Shown here in pieces: positions 1 through 5,499 of a stretch of 6,025 nucleotides of DNA. The DNA lies in the NCBI GenBank assembly GCA_002331465.1, contig DCYM01000116.1, forward strand, positions 1 through 6,025. Direction: 5' to 3'. Source of the stretch: Candidatus Neomicrothrix sp. UBA2110 (GTDB taxonomy: Bacteria; Actinomycetota; Acidimicrobiia; Acidimicrobiales; Poriferisodalaceae). Positions within the stretch are counted from its first letter, which is position 1. Every line of letters starts with the position of its first letter. Below the pieces are notes generated by a model, which had not been told where the DNA came from, did not search any database, and saw only the letters and a program-made list of their open reading frames with translations. The position numbers and the translations under genes were made by a program.

Positions 1-516
1 GATTCCATACACGCGCCCCCATTCGGAAAGGAGACAATGGCCCGATTTACGATCAGTATTGTTAGCCAACAAATCGAGAACGCAGAGCTTTCGAAGGTCA
101 AGATGATGTCTCGAGTTTTTTACGAGAGTGAAATGATGCTGAGTGAAGTCGGCATCGATAAATAGCTGGATAGATCCAGTTCCGTGGGGGCCTATCCGTT
201 CCACCGTGGGAGGTACAACGTCCCAGCGCAACTCGTTGCTTAATTCGTAAGCGGCGATTTCTCTTCGATACAACCCTGGCGGGAAATCCCAGAGTGGCCG
301 TTCACCCTTGACAGGCTTGTAGATTCCGTTCACTGCCAAATCACCCCGCTCCACACGGACGAGGAAGGTGGCGTTCGAGCTGTAGGGCATGCGAGCGAGT
401 AGCTCTATGTCGCCATCGGTTAATACCTTACGGGCGGTTTCAAGGTCCACGAAGTTGGTCGACTTGGAACCGCCAGGTTCAGCGCTCTCGTCATTCACCG
501 ATGGGTTTATGGCCAT
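1..516 (-). CDS. SCO1664-family (TIGR03843) kinase-like protein, N-terminal part, truncated by the window edge
   Basis: This open frame runs off the left edge, so about 172 residues are visible of a family usually around 250 or more. It contains the family signatures: SSNATFL (46-52), an IYKPVKGERPLWDFPPG block (65-81) followed by YRRE (83-86), WDVVPPTVER (98-107) and, near the cut, DLLANNTDRKSGH (148-160). The last resembles the catalytic loop of phosphatidylinositol 3/4-kinase-like enzymes, and K67 is a plausible nucleotide-contacting lysine. The family is known mainly from Actinomycetota and has distant PI-kinase similarity; its substrate is not known. It is the third gene of the minus-strand operon and overlaps the end of the DUF3090 gene. 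The start is uncertain. ATG at 516 has a weak GGGCGA upstream and a 26-bp overlap; GTG at 498 gives an 8-bp overlap but no visible ribosome binding site. Both are in frame and upstream of the conserved core. Confidence 0.88.
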   Translation of the reverse strand, partial: MAINPSVNDESAEPGGSKSTNFVDLETARKVLTDGDIELLARMPYSSNATFLVRVERGDLAVNGIYKPVKGERPLWDFPPGLYRREIAAYELSNELRWDVVPPTVERIGPHGTGSIQLFIDADFTQHHFTLVKNSRHHLDLRKLCVLDLLANNTDRKSGHCLLSEWGRVYGI

Positions 517-946
517 TTTGTCGCCCAAAATCGCGGCCGTACTCGATCAAAAATAGTGCGTGATCCACAAATGCTTTTGCCTGACCCAAGCTGATCTGAA
601 TGTGAGCTTGGGACGGTTCACTTTCCTCCTGATCAGGTAGCTCCTGGGCCACGACAACGATCTGTTCGGGCTCTTCGCCCGGGCCGATGGCTAACGCTCC
701 TACCGTCCATACTGCGTTGGGCGGCTCAATCATTTCAGTGGCGGAAACTGTTGAGACCGGGTTGTTGTTGTCTTCCAGCATTTCAGCGAGGTGACTTGCG
801 AGCGACTGAACTTGATCTTTCTCAACTTTGAGGGTTAGAACCAGACTCTCGTCGTGCGCTTGAAGATAAAAGATGCGAGCTCCGGGCGCTCCAACGGTTC
901 CGGCAACGAAGTTCTGGGGGTTCGTAATTTCGTAGTTGTCAGTCAT
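491..946 (-). CDS. DUF3090 family protein (TIGR03847) lacking the usual C-terminal cysteine motif
   Basis: A 151-residue soluble protein of unknown function. The N-terminal FVAGTVGAPGARIFYLQA (13-30) is the DUF3090 hallmark, followed by a helix (VEKDQVQSLASHLAEML, 41-57), the WTVGALAIG strand (80-88), IVVVAQE (96-102) and the C-terminal helix QAKAFVDHALFLIEYGR (122-138). As I recall the family, this last helix runs into a GRPxCPxCGxPxDPxGHxCP-type tail; here it reads GRDFGRQNGHKPIGE and has no cysteine at all. With the acidic 104-112 stretch and short loops, the protein is shorter than the roughly 170-200 residues I recall for relatives. It is the middle gene of the conserved trio, starting 28 bp after the phosphatase stop, with AGGA just upstream of the ATG. 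The family call is firm. The role is unknown; genomic association suggests it works with the phosphatase and the kinase-like protein. Confidence 0.92.
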   Translation of the reverse strand: MTDNYEITNPQNFVAGTVGAPGARIFYLQAHDESLVLTLKVEKDQVQSLASHLAEMLEDNNNPVSTVSATEMIEPPNAVWTVGALAIGPGEEPEQIVVVAQELPDQEESEPSQAHIQISLGQAKAFVDHALFLIEYGRDFGRQNGHKPIGE

Positions 947-974
947 TGTTCCTATTGAGAAATTTGGGTTTTCT

Positions 975-1616
975 TCAGGCTGGCGTTAGCGATTTCAGGT
1001 CACCGGTGTTGTTCACTGCTAACACAACTGGGCCACTAGACGTGTAAAGGATTGCGGTAACGGAGCATGGTGACACAACTATGCGTTGAAAGAGATCCAA
1101 GTGGGTTCCCATTGCGTGAGCGACCAAGGCTCGAATCGGATCCGCGTGGCTGACAGCGATCACCGTTTTCCCAGGATGCGTTGCTACCAAACCATCTACC
1201 GTTTGCGACATTCTGGTTTGCATCTGAACGAAAGACTCCCCGTTGGGGAACCTGAATCCCGACGGGTATTTCTGCACGGTCGACCAAGCCTTTAGCTTGC
1301 GCAATTGACTTAGCTTTCGGCCAGTCCAATCTCCAACGTCGAGTTCAATTAGCCCACGATTTCTTTTGATGGGAATCCCGACTGTCTTGGAAATGGGCAT
1401 AGCTGTTTCTCTCGTACGCTCCAAAGGGCTCGCATAAATCGCGGCGATGGCACGTTGGTTCATCTCAGAAATTCGTTCCGCGACCTTCTCCGCTTGACCT
1501 ACCCCTACGTCGGATAGGTGGACCCCTGGCTTCCTGCCATACAACTCGACACCAGTTGTTGGGGTCTGTCCATGTCTGATGAGAAGCATCAGCGTAGGTC
1601 GTTTGGAAGAAGCCAC
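975..1616 (-). CDS. Histidine phosphatase superfamily protein, MSMEG_4193 family (TIGR03848)
   Basis: A 213-residue phosphoglycerate-mutase-like phosphohydrolase. The whole catalytic set is visible: LIRHGQT (12-18) with phospho-acceptor H15 and R14, SPLERTRET (63-71) with R67, ELDVGDWTG (91-99) with E91 as likely acid/base, and SHADPIR (156-162) with H157. The C-terminal VNNTGDL (201-207) is a strand typical of this group. It should be a cytoplasmic monoester phosphatase with unknown substrate; a true glycolytic mutase is unlikely given its length and its place in the DUF3090/SCO1664 trio. It is the first gene of the minus-strand operon and is divergent from udgB. GTG at 1616 is the only upstream start in frame before a stop codon. 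ATG at codon 10 would cut into the first beta strand, so GTG is preferred. No Shine-Dalgarno is visible; a TACGGT box ends 6 nt before the GTG, suggesting a leaderless mRNA. Confidence 0.93.
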   Translation of the reverse strand: MASSKRPTLMLLIRHGQTPTTGVELYGRKPGVHLSDVGVGQAEKVAERISEMNQRAIAAIYASPLERTRETAMPISKTVGIPIKRNRGLIELDVGDWTGRKLSQLRKLKAWSTVQKYPSGFRFPNGESFVQMQTRMSQTVDGLVATHPGKTVIAVSHADPIRALVAHAMGTHLDLFQRIVVSPCSVTAILYTSSGPVVLAVNNTGDLKSLTPA

Positions 1617-1622
1617 GAATTG

Positions 1623-1628
1623 ACCGTA
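1623..1628 (-). promoter_or_regulatory. Candidate -10 box (TACGGT) for the phosphatase operon, leaderless arrangement
   Basis: On the minus strand TACGGT fits the actinobacterial TANNNT consensus and is followed by six bases (CAATTC) and then the GTG start. That puts the expected transcription start on the start codon, in keeping with the missing ribosome binding site. No convincing -35 hexamer is seen 16-18 bp upstream. Read by eye only. Confidence 0.4.
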
Positions 1629-1632
1629 GTCG

Positions 1633-1662
1633 TTGGAGTCACTGGACTCCGCTTCATAGTCT
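1633..1662 (+). promoter_or_regulatory. Candidate promoter for udgB (TTGGAG - 18 bp - TAGTCT)
   Basis: TAGTCT at 1657-1662 fits TANNNT, with TTGGAG 18 bp upstream as a weak -35. The transcript would start near 1669, leaving a leader of under 10 nt before the GTG at 1678. That agrees with the lack of a Shine-Dalgarno sequence there. The same TAGTCT hexamer serves as the -10 candidate of the FrhB-like gene. Confidence 0.35.
1635..1650. promoter_or_regulatory. Perfect palindrome GGAGTC-ACTG-GACTCC in a divergent intergenic gap; possible operator
   Basis: Two 6-bp arms in perfect inverted repeat, separated by 4 bp, lie close to the middle of the 61-bp region between the divergent phosphatase and udgB starts. 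The left arm overlaps a possible -35 (TTGGAG, 1633-1638) for udgB, and the palindrome sits just upstream of the phosphatase -10 candidate. A dimeric regulator bound here could affect both genes. A short inverted repeat like this can also occur by chance. Confidence 0.3.
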
Positions 1663-1677
1663 GCAACACTCGGCGGC

Positions 1678-2367
1678 GTGGACTCTTTGGTTTCGCTGGC
1701 TGCTGAGATAGCAGACTGTCGTCAATGTGATCGTTTAGTCGAGTGGCGTGAACAAGTTGCTTTGGAGAAGCGGGCGGCATTTCGCGACGAAGACTATTGG
1801 GGGTTGGGCGTACCCGGGTTTGGAGACCCGGCAGCGAAAGTCATGATCGTTGGATTAGCGCCCGCTGCACATGGGGCAAATCGAACCGGGCGCGTCTTTA
1901 CCGGCGATCGTTCCGGTGACTTTCTTTTCGCTTCTCTACACAGGACAGGGTTCGCCAATCAGTCGTTTGCCAGGCATATCGGAGATGGACTTCAACTGAC
2001 GGATGCCTATGTCACGGCAGCTGTACGATGCGCCCCCCCGGCGAACAAGCCGACGACTGAAGAACGTGACAACTGCCGGCCCTTTATCGAACGCGAGTTG
2101 GACCTGCTTCGCAAGGTCCGCGTATTTGTTGCGCTGGGACAGTTTGGTTACCAAGTCACGTGTTCGATTCTTGGAGTGCGTCCTCGTCCCAAGTTTGGCC
2201 ACGGAGTCGTGGTGCCCTTGTCAGAGCACGGCTGTGAGCGCACAGGGAATATCGTTTGCTCGTTTCATCCAAGCCAGCAGAACACGTTTACGGGGCGGCT
2301 TACCGAAGCGATGCTTGATCAAGTTTTCTTAACGGCGCGCGAACTTGCCGAACTAGGGCCCGCCTAA
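1678..2367 (+). CDS. udgB: Family 5 uracil-DNA glycosylase (UDGb), 4Fe-4S type
   Basis: A 229-residue base-excision repair enzyme that cleaves the glycosidic bond of uracil and, in family 5 members, other damaged bases such as hypoxanthine or ethenocytosine in double-stranded DNA. The family 5 fingerprint is clear: motif 1 GLAPAAHGANRTGR (59-72), which lacks the polar catalytic residue of families 1, 2 and 4, then FTGDRSG (74-80), whose D77 probably matches the aspartate proposed to act in the Thermus enzyme. Motif 2 is HPSQQNTFTGRLT (207-219). Four cysteines, C14 and C17 in CRQC plus C118 and C133, are placed to hold the [4Fe-4S] cluster. Length is normal. GTG 1678 is the only usable start, since a TAG lies in frame just upstream. 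Divergent from the phosphatase operon; a lipoprotein gene follows after 9 bp, so the two are probably cotranscribed. Confidence 0.95.
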   Translation: MDSLVSLAAEIADCRQCDRLVEWREQVALEKRAAFRDEDYWGLGVPGFGDPAAKVMIVGLAPAAHGANRTGRVFTGDRSGDFLFASLHRTGFANQSFARHIGDGLQLTDAYVTAAVRCAPPANKPTTEERDNCRPFIERELDLLRKVRVFVALGQFGYQVTCSILGVRPRPKFGHGVVVPLSEHGCERTGNIVCSFHPSQQNTFTGRLTEAMLDQVFLTARELAELGPA

Positions 2368-2376
2368 TGTTCGACT

Positions 2377-2958
2377 ATGGCTAATTACACAAAGGTCAGA
2401 GGCCTTCTTCGCCGAGTCGTTGTCTTTGGTCTTGTGCTAGCTAGCGCTTGTTCGCTACAAGACTCCTCAGTCAGTCGTCAAGACGAGACAGCTACTTCTT
2501 CATTCGATAACCCCGGCACTCTGGTCGTGGATGATGCACTTCCTGTCAGCGACTATTTGCTCGACATTGGGACCACGGTTGCCTTCTTGGATTCATGCAT
2601 CGCGAATTCAGGTTTAGTTGGCCCATGTCATTGCGCCTCCGATTTATTGGTTTACGACGTCGATATCGCCGACGTAACAGGGCTTGAAGATCGGATGAGT
2701 GCGTTCAACCAATTTCCGCCTGAACTAGCAGGTTTGTTAGTCCAATGTCGTGGTGCTGATCGACCCCCCGAGTGGTCGCCTTCGACAAAAGAGCTTTATC
2801 TGTCGGCTTGCAGTTACGGCTCAGAGCGTTTGGACCGACTGTGTCGTTGCTCCGCATCTCGGGCCGCTGATGTGATCCCCGAGGCGCGGTTGTCAGAGTT
2901 CTTGAGTGCAACCGACCTGCGCCCCAACATGGTAGATCTCATCAATACATGTCTTTGA
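2377..2958 (+). CDS. Putative lipoprotein with two tandem four-cysteine modules, function unknown
   Basis: I do not recognise the family. The 193-residue product starts with a basic n-region (KVRGLLRR), a hydrophobic stretch (VVVFGLVLASA, 14-24) and C25, a plausible lipobox (ASAC), so it should be lipid-anchored outside the membrane. A Ser/Thr/Asp-rich linker (26-60) precedes two similar modules. Module 1 has C74, C84, C86 and C124; module 2 has C145, C156, C158 and C192. Both read C-x9/10-C-x-C-x33/37-C, the first cysteine following a short hydrophobic helix (AFLDSC / LYLSAC) and the last following LAGLLVQC / MVDLINTC. This suggests an internal duplication with disulfide-bonded or metal-binding folds. 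No catalytic motif is visible. The ATG lies 9 bp after the udgB stop with no clear ribosome binding site, pointing to translational coupling. It is convergent with the FrhB-like gene, 25 bp away. Confidence 0.8.
   Translation: MANYTKVRGLLRRVVVFGLVLASACSLQDSSVSRQDETATSSFDNPGTLVVDDALPVSDYLLDIGTTVAFLDSCIANSGLVGPCHCASDLLVYDVDIADVTGLEDRMSAFNQFPPELAGLLVQCRGADRPPEWSPSTKELYLSACSYGSERLDRLCRCSASRAADVIPEARLSEFLSATDLRPNMVDLINTCL
2479..2495 (+). repeat. 17-bp direct repeat, copy 1 (16/17 identical to 2960-2976)
   Basis: CAAGACGAGACAGCTAC lies inside the lipoprotein gene, in the linker just after the lipobox, where it encodes QDETAT. The partner copy, CAAGACGAGATAGCTAC, starts 2 bp after that gene's stop codon. 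They differ at one base and bracket nearly the whole mature coding part. Confidence 0.6.
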
Positions 2959-2959
2959 C

Positions 2960-2976
2960 CAAGACGAGATAGCTAC
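2960..2976 (+). repeat. 17-bp direct repeat, copy 2, just after the lipoprotein stop codon
   Basis: CAAGACGAGATAGCTAC lies in the 25-bp gap between the convergent lipoprotein and FrhB-like genes and matches 2479-2495 with one mismatch. Its last seven bases also form the left arm of a weak TAGCT/AGCTA inverted repeat (2970-2986). No target-site or transposon end is seen nearby. Confidence 0.6.
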
Positions 2977-2983
2977 GACGGAG

Positions 2984-4153
2984 CTACTTACGGGTTGGAG
3001 TGGGCAACATGGCGGGTTTATCCCAGGCAAACTCAGGCCATCTTGCTCGAGACTTTTGACTCAACTTGTGCATCAGATCGATAGCCGCCGGGTCATCATC
3101 TCCGGGTCTGCCAATCAAATAACCGCCCTCAAGCATTTTCATGATGATTTCTCGACCTATTGGAGTTCGCACGATTGTCAGTGTCCAATCGCTGTACTTA
3201 CCAATGCCTCCAGTCGAGATATCTGCATGTTCTGCGGCAAAATCCGGGCAGTAGTTACACCCCTCTCGCGTCCAAGCGTGGCATTCCTTGAGGTTGATTT
3301 CGTAGTAGCCGCCATCGTGCGTCCAGATTTGAAAAACACCTTTGATGTTTGTTTTCTTTATCGTGTGGCGATCTAGCCCGTATTTTTGCTCAAACAACTC
3401 TTCAAAGATTGCCTCATCAAACGACTTCGAACACAGGAGCCCTATGTTGAGAGCAAACCTGTTACCGACTTTTCCGACTTTTCGGGACTTTGCAACCGGC
3501 ACAATTGAGCTTTGGCAACTCATCCCAACCAACGCGATTTTCTTTGCGCCAGCTTCAATCGCTTCGCTATATGCAAGGGTGTTCGCAGAATAGGTGTATC
3601 GACTGCCGGCGCCTCTAATGACGTCATCTCGATTAAAGGCGACCCCCGGAGAGGCGGTCCATTGCGAGCCTTCGCCTTCGCCCACGTATGAGGTGAGAGC
3701 GGCATCTATGTACCCGTTGTCTAGTGCCCAGATCAGGATCGCAGACACAAGCCCGCCGTCTTGCCCGACCTCGTGGATGAAGTCCTCGGATGCTCGGGTG
3801 AGGATGATGTCTTTGTATACCCCCGACGGTTCGTCGGGGGTGCGAGTCCGATCAAACAAAAACTCATCGGCTTCGTCCTCCCACGTTCGAAAGCGCGGAC
3901 AGGCCCTCGTACAACTCGTGCAGCCTTTTTCTCCATGACCACAGTTGTCAGGCCCTAACTCATCCTCGATATGGAACGGCTTAAACCCGCCTTGGACATG
4001 GTCGTACCCAATTACGTCGTGTGGACAACTGATCACGCAGCCCGCGCAACCGGTACAGAGACCCGATGTGATTACTTCCTCGTAAAGTTCTTTCCACTGG
4101 AATACCCAACGCTCTTTTTTGGGTGCTTCTGTCTCGCTTTCCGTCACGGCCAT
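2984..4153 (-). CDS. Coenzyme F420 hydrogenase/dehydrogenase beta-subunit (FrhB/FdhB) family iron-sulfur flavoprotein
   Basis: A 389-residue cytoplasmic redox protein. The N-terminus carries a two-cluster ferredoxin-like domain: CTGCAGCVISCP (C33, C36, C39, C43) and C71-x6-C78-x2-C81-x3-C85-P. The FrhB N-terminal domain follows, with a GQDGGLVSAIL stretch (130-140) equivalent to the glycine-rich flavin/F420 region. The C-terminal domain has MSCQ (C213), GLLCSK (C241) and the conserved cluster C291, C299, C302 leading into D304 and HADISTGGIG (309-318). Relatives include FrhB of F420-reducing hydrogenase, F420-dependent formate dehydrogenase and sulfite reductase parts, and 7-hydroxymethyl chlorophyll a reductase, so the exact reaction is open. 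I infer an F420 : iron-sulfur carrier oxidoreductase. No hydrogenase or dehydrogenase partner is present in the window. ATG 4153 is chosen; it has no Shine-Dalgarno but a TAGTCT box six bases upstream. Divergent from an F420-dependent oxidoreductase gene. Confidence 0.9.
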   Translation of the reverse strand: MAVTESETEAPKKERWVFQWKELYEEVITSGLCTGCAGCVISCPHDVIGYDHVQGGFKPFHIEDELGPDNCGHGEKGCTSCTRACPRFRTWEDEADEFLFDRTRTPDEPSGVYKDIILTRASEDFIHEVGQDGGLVSAILIWALDNGYIDAALTSYVGEGEGSQWTASPGVAFNRDDVIRGAGSRYTYSANTLAYSEAIEAGAKKIALVGMSCQSSIVPVAKSRKVGKVGNRFALNIGLLCSKSFDEAIFEELFEQKYGLDRHTIKKTNIKGVFQIWTHDGGYYEINLKECHAWTREGCNYCPDFAAEHADISTGGIGKYSDWTLTIVRTPIGREIIMKMLEGGYLIGRPGDDDPAAIDLMHKLSQKSRARWPEFAWDKPAMLPTPTRK

Positions 4154-4159
4154 ACCAAG

Positions 4160-4165
4160 AGACTA
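4160..4165 (-). promoter_or_regulatory. Candidate -10 box (TAGTCT) of the FrhB-like gene, leaderless arrangement
   Basis: Read on the minus strand, TAGTCT is followed by CTTGGT and then the ATG at 4153. The six-base gap places the expected transcription start on the A of the ATG. No -35 match is seen at 16-18 bp. It repeats the geometry found for the phosphatase gene at 1616 and uses the same hexamer as the udgB candidate. Confidence 0.4.
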
Positions 4166-4215
4166 CGCCGCGTGATCAATTCTTACGTGCCTGACGGGCT
4201 TCTTGGCCCATGCAG

Positions 4216-4244
4216 TTGGGAGAGGAAGTAGCTCCGACTAGTGT
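4216..4244 (+). promoter_or_regulatory. Weak candidate promoter for the F420-dependent oxidoreductase (TTGGGA - 17 bp - TAGTGT)
   Basis: TTGGGA (4216-4221) and TAGTGT (4239-4244) are separated by 17 bp. A start near 4251 would give a leader of about 53 nt containing the inverted repeats at 4262-4294. It is the best plus-strand pair found in the 150-bp divergent gap but it is not strong. Confidence 0.25.
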
Positions 4245-4261
4245 GACCCATCGCGTTACCA

Positions 4262-4294
4262 CCGTCGTCGTTTACGACGGGGTAGGCACACCCC
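4262..4294 (+). promoter_or_regulatory. Two overlapping inverted repeats just upstream of the F420-dependent oxidoreductase start
   Basis: CCGTCGT (4262-4268) and ACGACGG (4274-4280) form a 7-bp stem with a 5-base loop. GGGGT (4279-4283) and ACCCC (4290-4294) form a 5-bp stem with a 6-base loop. The two stems share bases 4279-4280, so they cannot both form fully. The second ends 2 bases before GAGGA (4296-4300), which is the only ribosome-binding-like stretch before ATG 4304. They could be an operator or a leader structure; nothing in the sequence decides between these. Confidence 0.3.
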
Positions 4295-4303
4295 CGAGGA
4301 CTA

Positions 4304-4714
4304 ATGAACGAAACTGAATTATTAGAGTTGCTCAGCCATGCTCGCGTAGCGACATTGGCCACTATCCGGGCAGACGGCCGAGTGGACTTGGTCCCCATCA
4401 CTTTCGCTTTTGATGATCAAGTGGTCGTGACAGCAATTGACCATAAAAAGAAATCGACCACCGAATTGAAACGGTTGGACAATATCCGCCAATTCCCGGA
4501 GGTGACGCTCCTAGTCGATCATTACAACGACCAAGATTGGACGCATCTTTGGTGGGTTCGGATCCGCGGTCGCGCAAAAGTTCATCAAGCGGGCAGCGAA
4601 TATGAACGCGCCCTGGACTTGCTGTCCGATCGCTACCCCCAATACGTCGAAACCAGACCTAAAGGCGCGGTGATCGTTATCGATCGAACTGAACTAACGG
4701 GTTGGAAGGCATAA
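4304..4714 (+). CDS. PPOX-class F420-dependent oxidoreductase, TIGR03668 / Rv0121 family
   Basis: A 136-residue split-beta-barrel protein of the flavin/deazaflavin oxidoreductase B group, expected to act as a cytoplasmic dimer using reduced F420. Family features are ARVATLATIRADGRVDLVPI (13-32, first strands), FAFDDQVVVTAID (34-46) and HKKKSTTELKRLDN (47-60), whose basic residues suit contacts to the polyanionic F420 tail. They continue with VTLLVDHYNDQDWTHLWWVR (67-86), the most diagnostic block of the Rv0121-type family, followed by IRGRAKV (87-93). The C-terminal VIDRTELTGWKA closes the barrel. Length is typical. The physiological substrate is not known for this subgroup. The start at ATG 4304 is preceded by GAGGA at an unusually short 3-base distance. 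It lies divergent from the FrhB-like gene, 150 bp apart, and ends 5 bp from the convergent fetB-like gene. Confidence 0.92.
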   Translation: MNETELLELLSHARVATLATIRADGRVDLVPITFAFDDQVVVTAIDHKKKSTTELKRLDNIRQFPEVTLLVDHYNDQDWTHLWWVRIRGRAKVHQAGSEYERALDLLSDRYPQYVETRPKGAVIVIDRTELTGWKA

Positions 4715-4719
4715 GTACC

Positions 4720-5499
4720 CTAGCCATGTCGCTGTGTCGAGATTTGACCGTCGCCAACAGCGGAAAAAGAGCAACCGAGCACGACGGTGACGACCGTTAC
4801 GGTGATCCCGCCCAGAACAAGAAACGTCACGACCATCTGGGTCATCACAGCGTCAATCGGATCGGCTCCAGCCAATAACATCCCCGTCATCGTGCCAGGT
4901 AGCAGCACGAGCCCAATCATTCGCATTCGTTCGATCTCGGGAGTCAACGCCGTCTTGATTGCCTTAGCCACTTGGGGACGTACAGCGTCTTTAGGCTTAA
5001 AACCGAGTGCAAGCATTGCTTCGATTTGCCCGCGTTCCTCCGTTACCAACTCAACAAACCGGATGGCGCCTGTCGCAGTCGCTGGAAGAGTATTTCCAAG
5101 AATGATCCCTGCCATAGGTACAAGAGTCCACGGTTTTAAGGGAAGTACCCCGAAGCAAAAAACTACCGTCAGACCAGCGGCAAGAGGACAAGTCACAGCG
5201 ACGGCGGATAGAACGATCGAAGGGCGATTTTTTGCCAAAGGCTTCGTTCTTCTACGCACCACCCCGGTAGCAAAAATCACCATCATCCCACTCCAAAGCC
5301 AGGCCCACCCCAGATGCGCATCGGGTCTAAGCGCCGGGACCAAGAGGAGCCCCGTAGCCAGCAGTTGCACTACGGATCGAGCTGAGCTCAGGAAAACGAC
5401 CTTGTGTAAGCCGAGATTGAGGCGCCATGAAACAGCGAGGGTGAGTGCGACTAGGGCGGCCGTGACCGCCACTCCCCATGGAGATACGGTGACGGCCAT
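4720..5499 (-). CDS. fetB: FetB-type ABC transporter permease (UPF0014, TIGR00245)
   Basis: A 259-residue polytopic membrane protein, the same length as E. coli FetB (YbbM), which with the ATPase FetA exports iron. About seven hydrophobic segments can be seen, roughly at 7-25, 36-54, 64-80, 93-116, 124-142, 194-212 and 218-242. Family motifs are SARSVVQLLATGLLL (39-53), PMAGIILGNTLPA (128-140), the cytoplasmic QIEAMLALGFKPKDA (148-162) and MIGLVLLPGTMTGMLLAGADP (194-214, around P201-G202). An in-frame ATG at 5541 would add 14 mostly polar residues; ATG 5499, with AGAAG about 7 bases upstream, matches family length and is preferred. No ATPase partner gene is adjacent: upstream is tRNA-Arg and downstream a convergent oxidoreductase gene. 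The transported substrate is therefore uncertain, iron being the best guess by homology. Confidence 0.9.
   Translation of the reverse strand: MAVTVSPWGVAVTAALVALTLAVSWRLNLGLHKVVFLSSARSVVQLLATGLLLVPALRPDAHLGWAWLWSGMMVIFATGVVRRRTKPLAKNRPSIVLSAVAVTCPLAAGLTVVFCFGVLPLKPWTLVPMAGIILGNTLPATATGAIRFVELVTEERGQIEAMLALGFKPKDAVRPQVAKAIKTALTPEIERMRMIGLVLLPGTMTGMLLAGADPIDAVMTQMVVTFLVLGGITVTVVTVVLGCSFSAVGDGQISTQRHG

Noticed and set aside
492..494. ATG overlapping the DUF3090 stop (ATGA-like junction) as the start of the SCO1664-family gene
   Set aside because: That ATG is in a different frame and reaches a TAA after 24 codons; the conserved protein is in the frame of ATG 516 / GTG 498.
1936..2332. Open frames on both strands within udgB
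   Set aside because: They lie entirely inside a gene whose motifs are intact from end to end and show no domain of their own.
2970..2986. TAGCT/AGCTA inverted repeat between the convergent lipoprotein and FrhB-like genes as a terminator
   Set aside because: The stem is only 5 bp with a 7-base loop, it overlaps the FrhB-like stop codon, and there is no T-tract on either strand.
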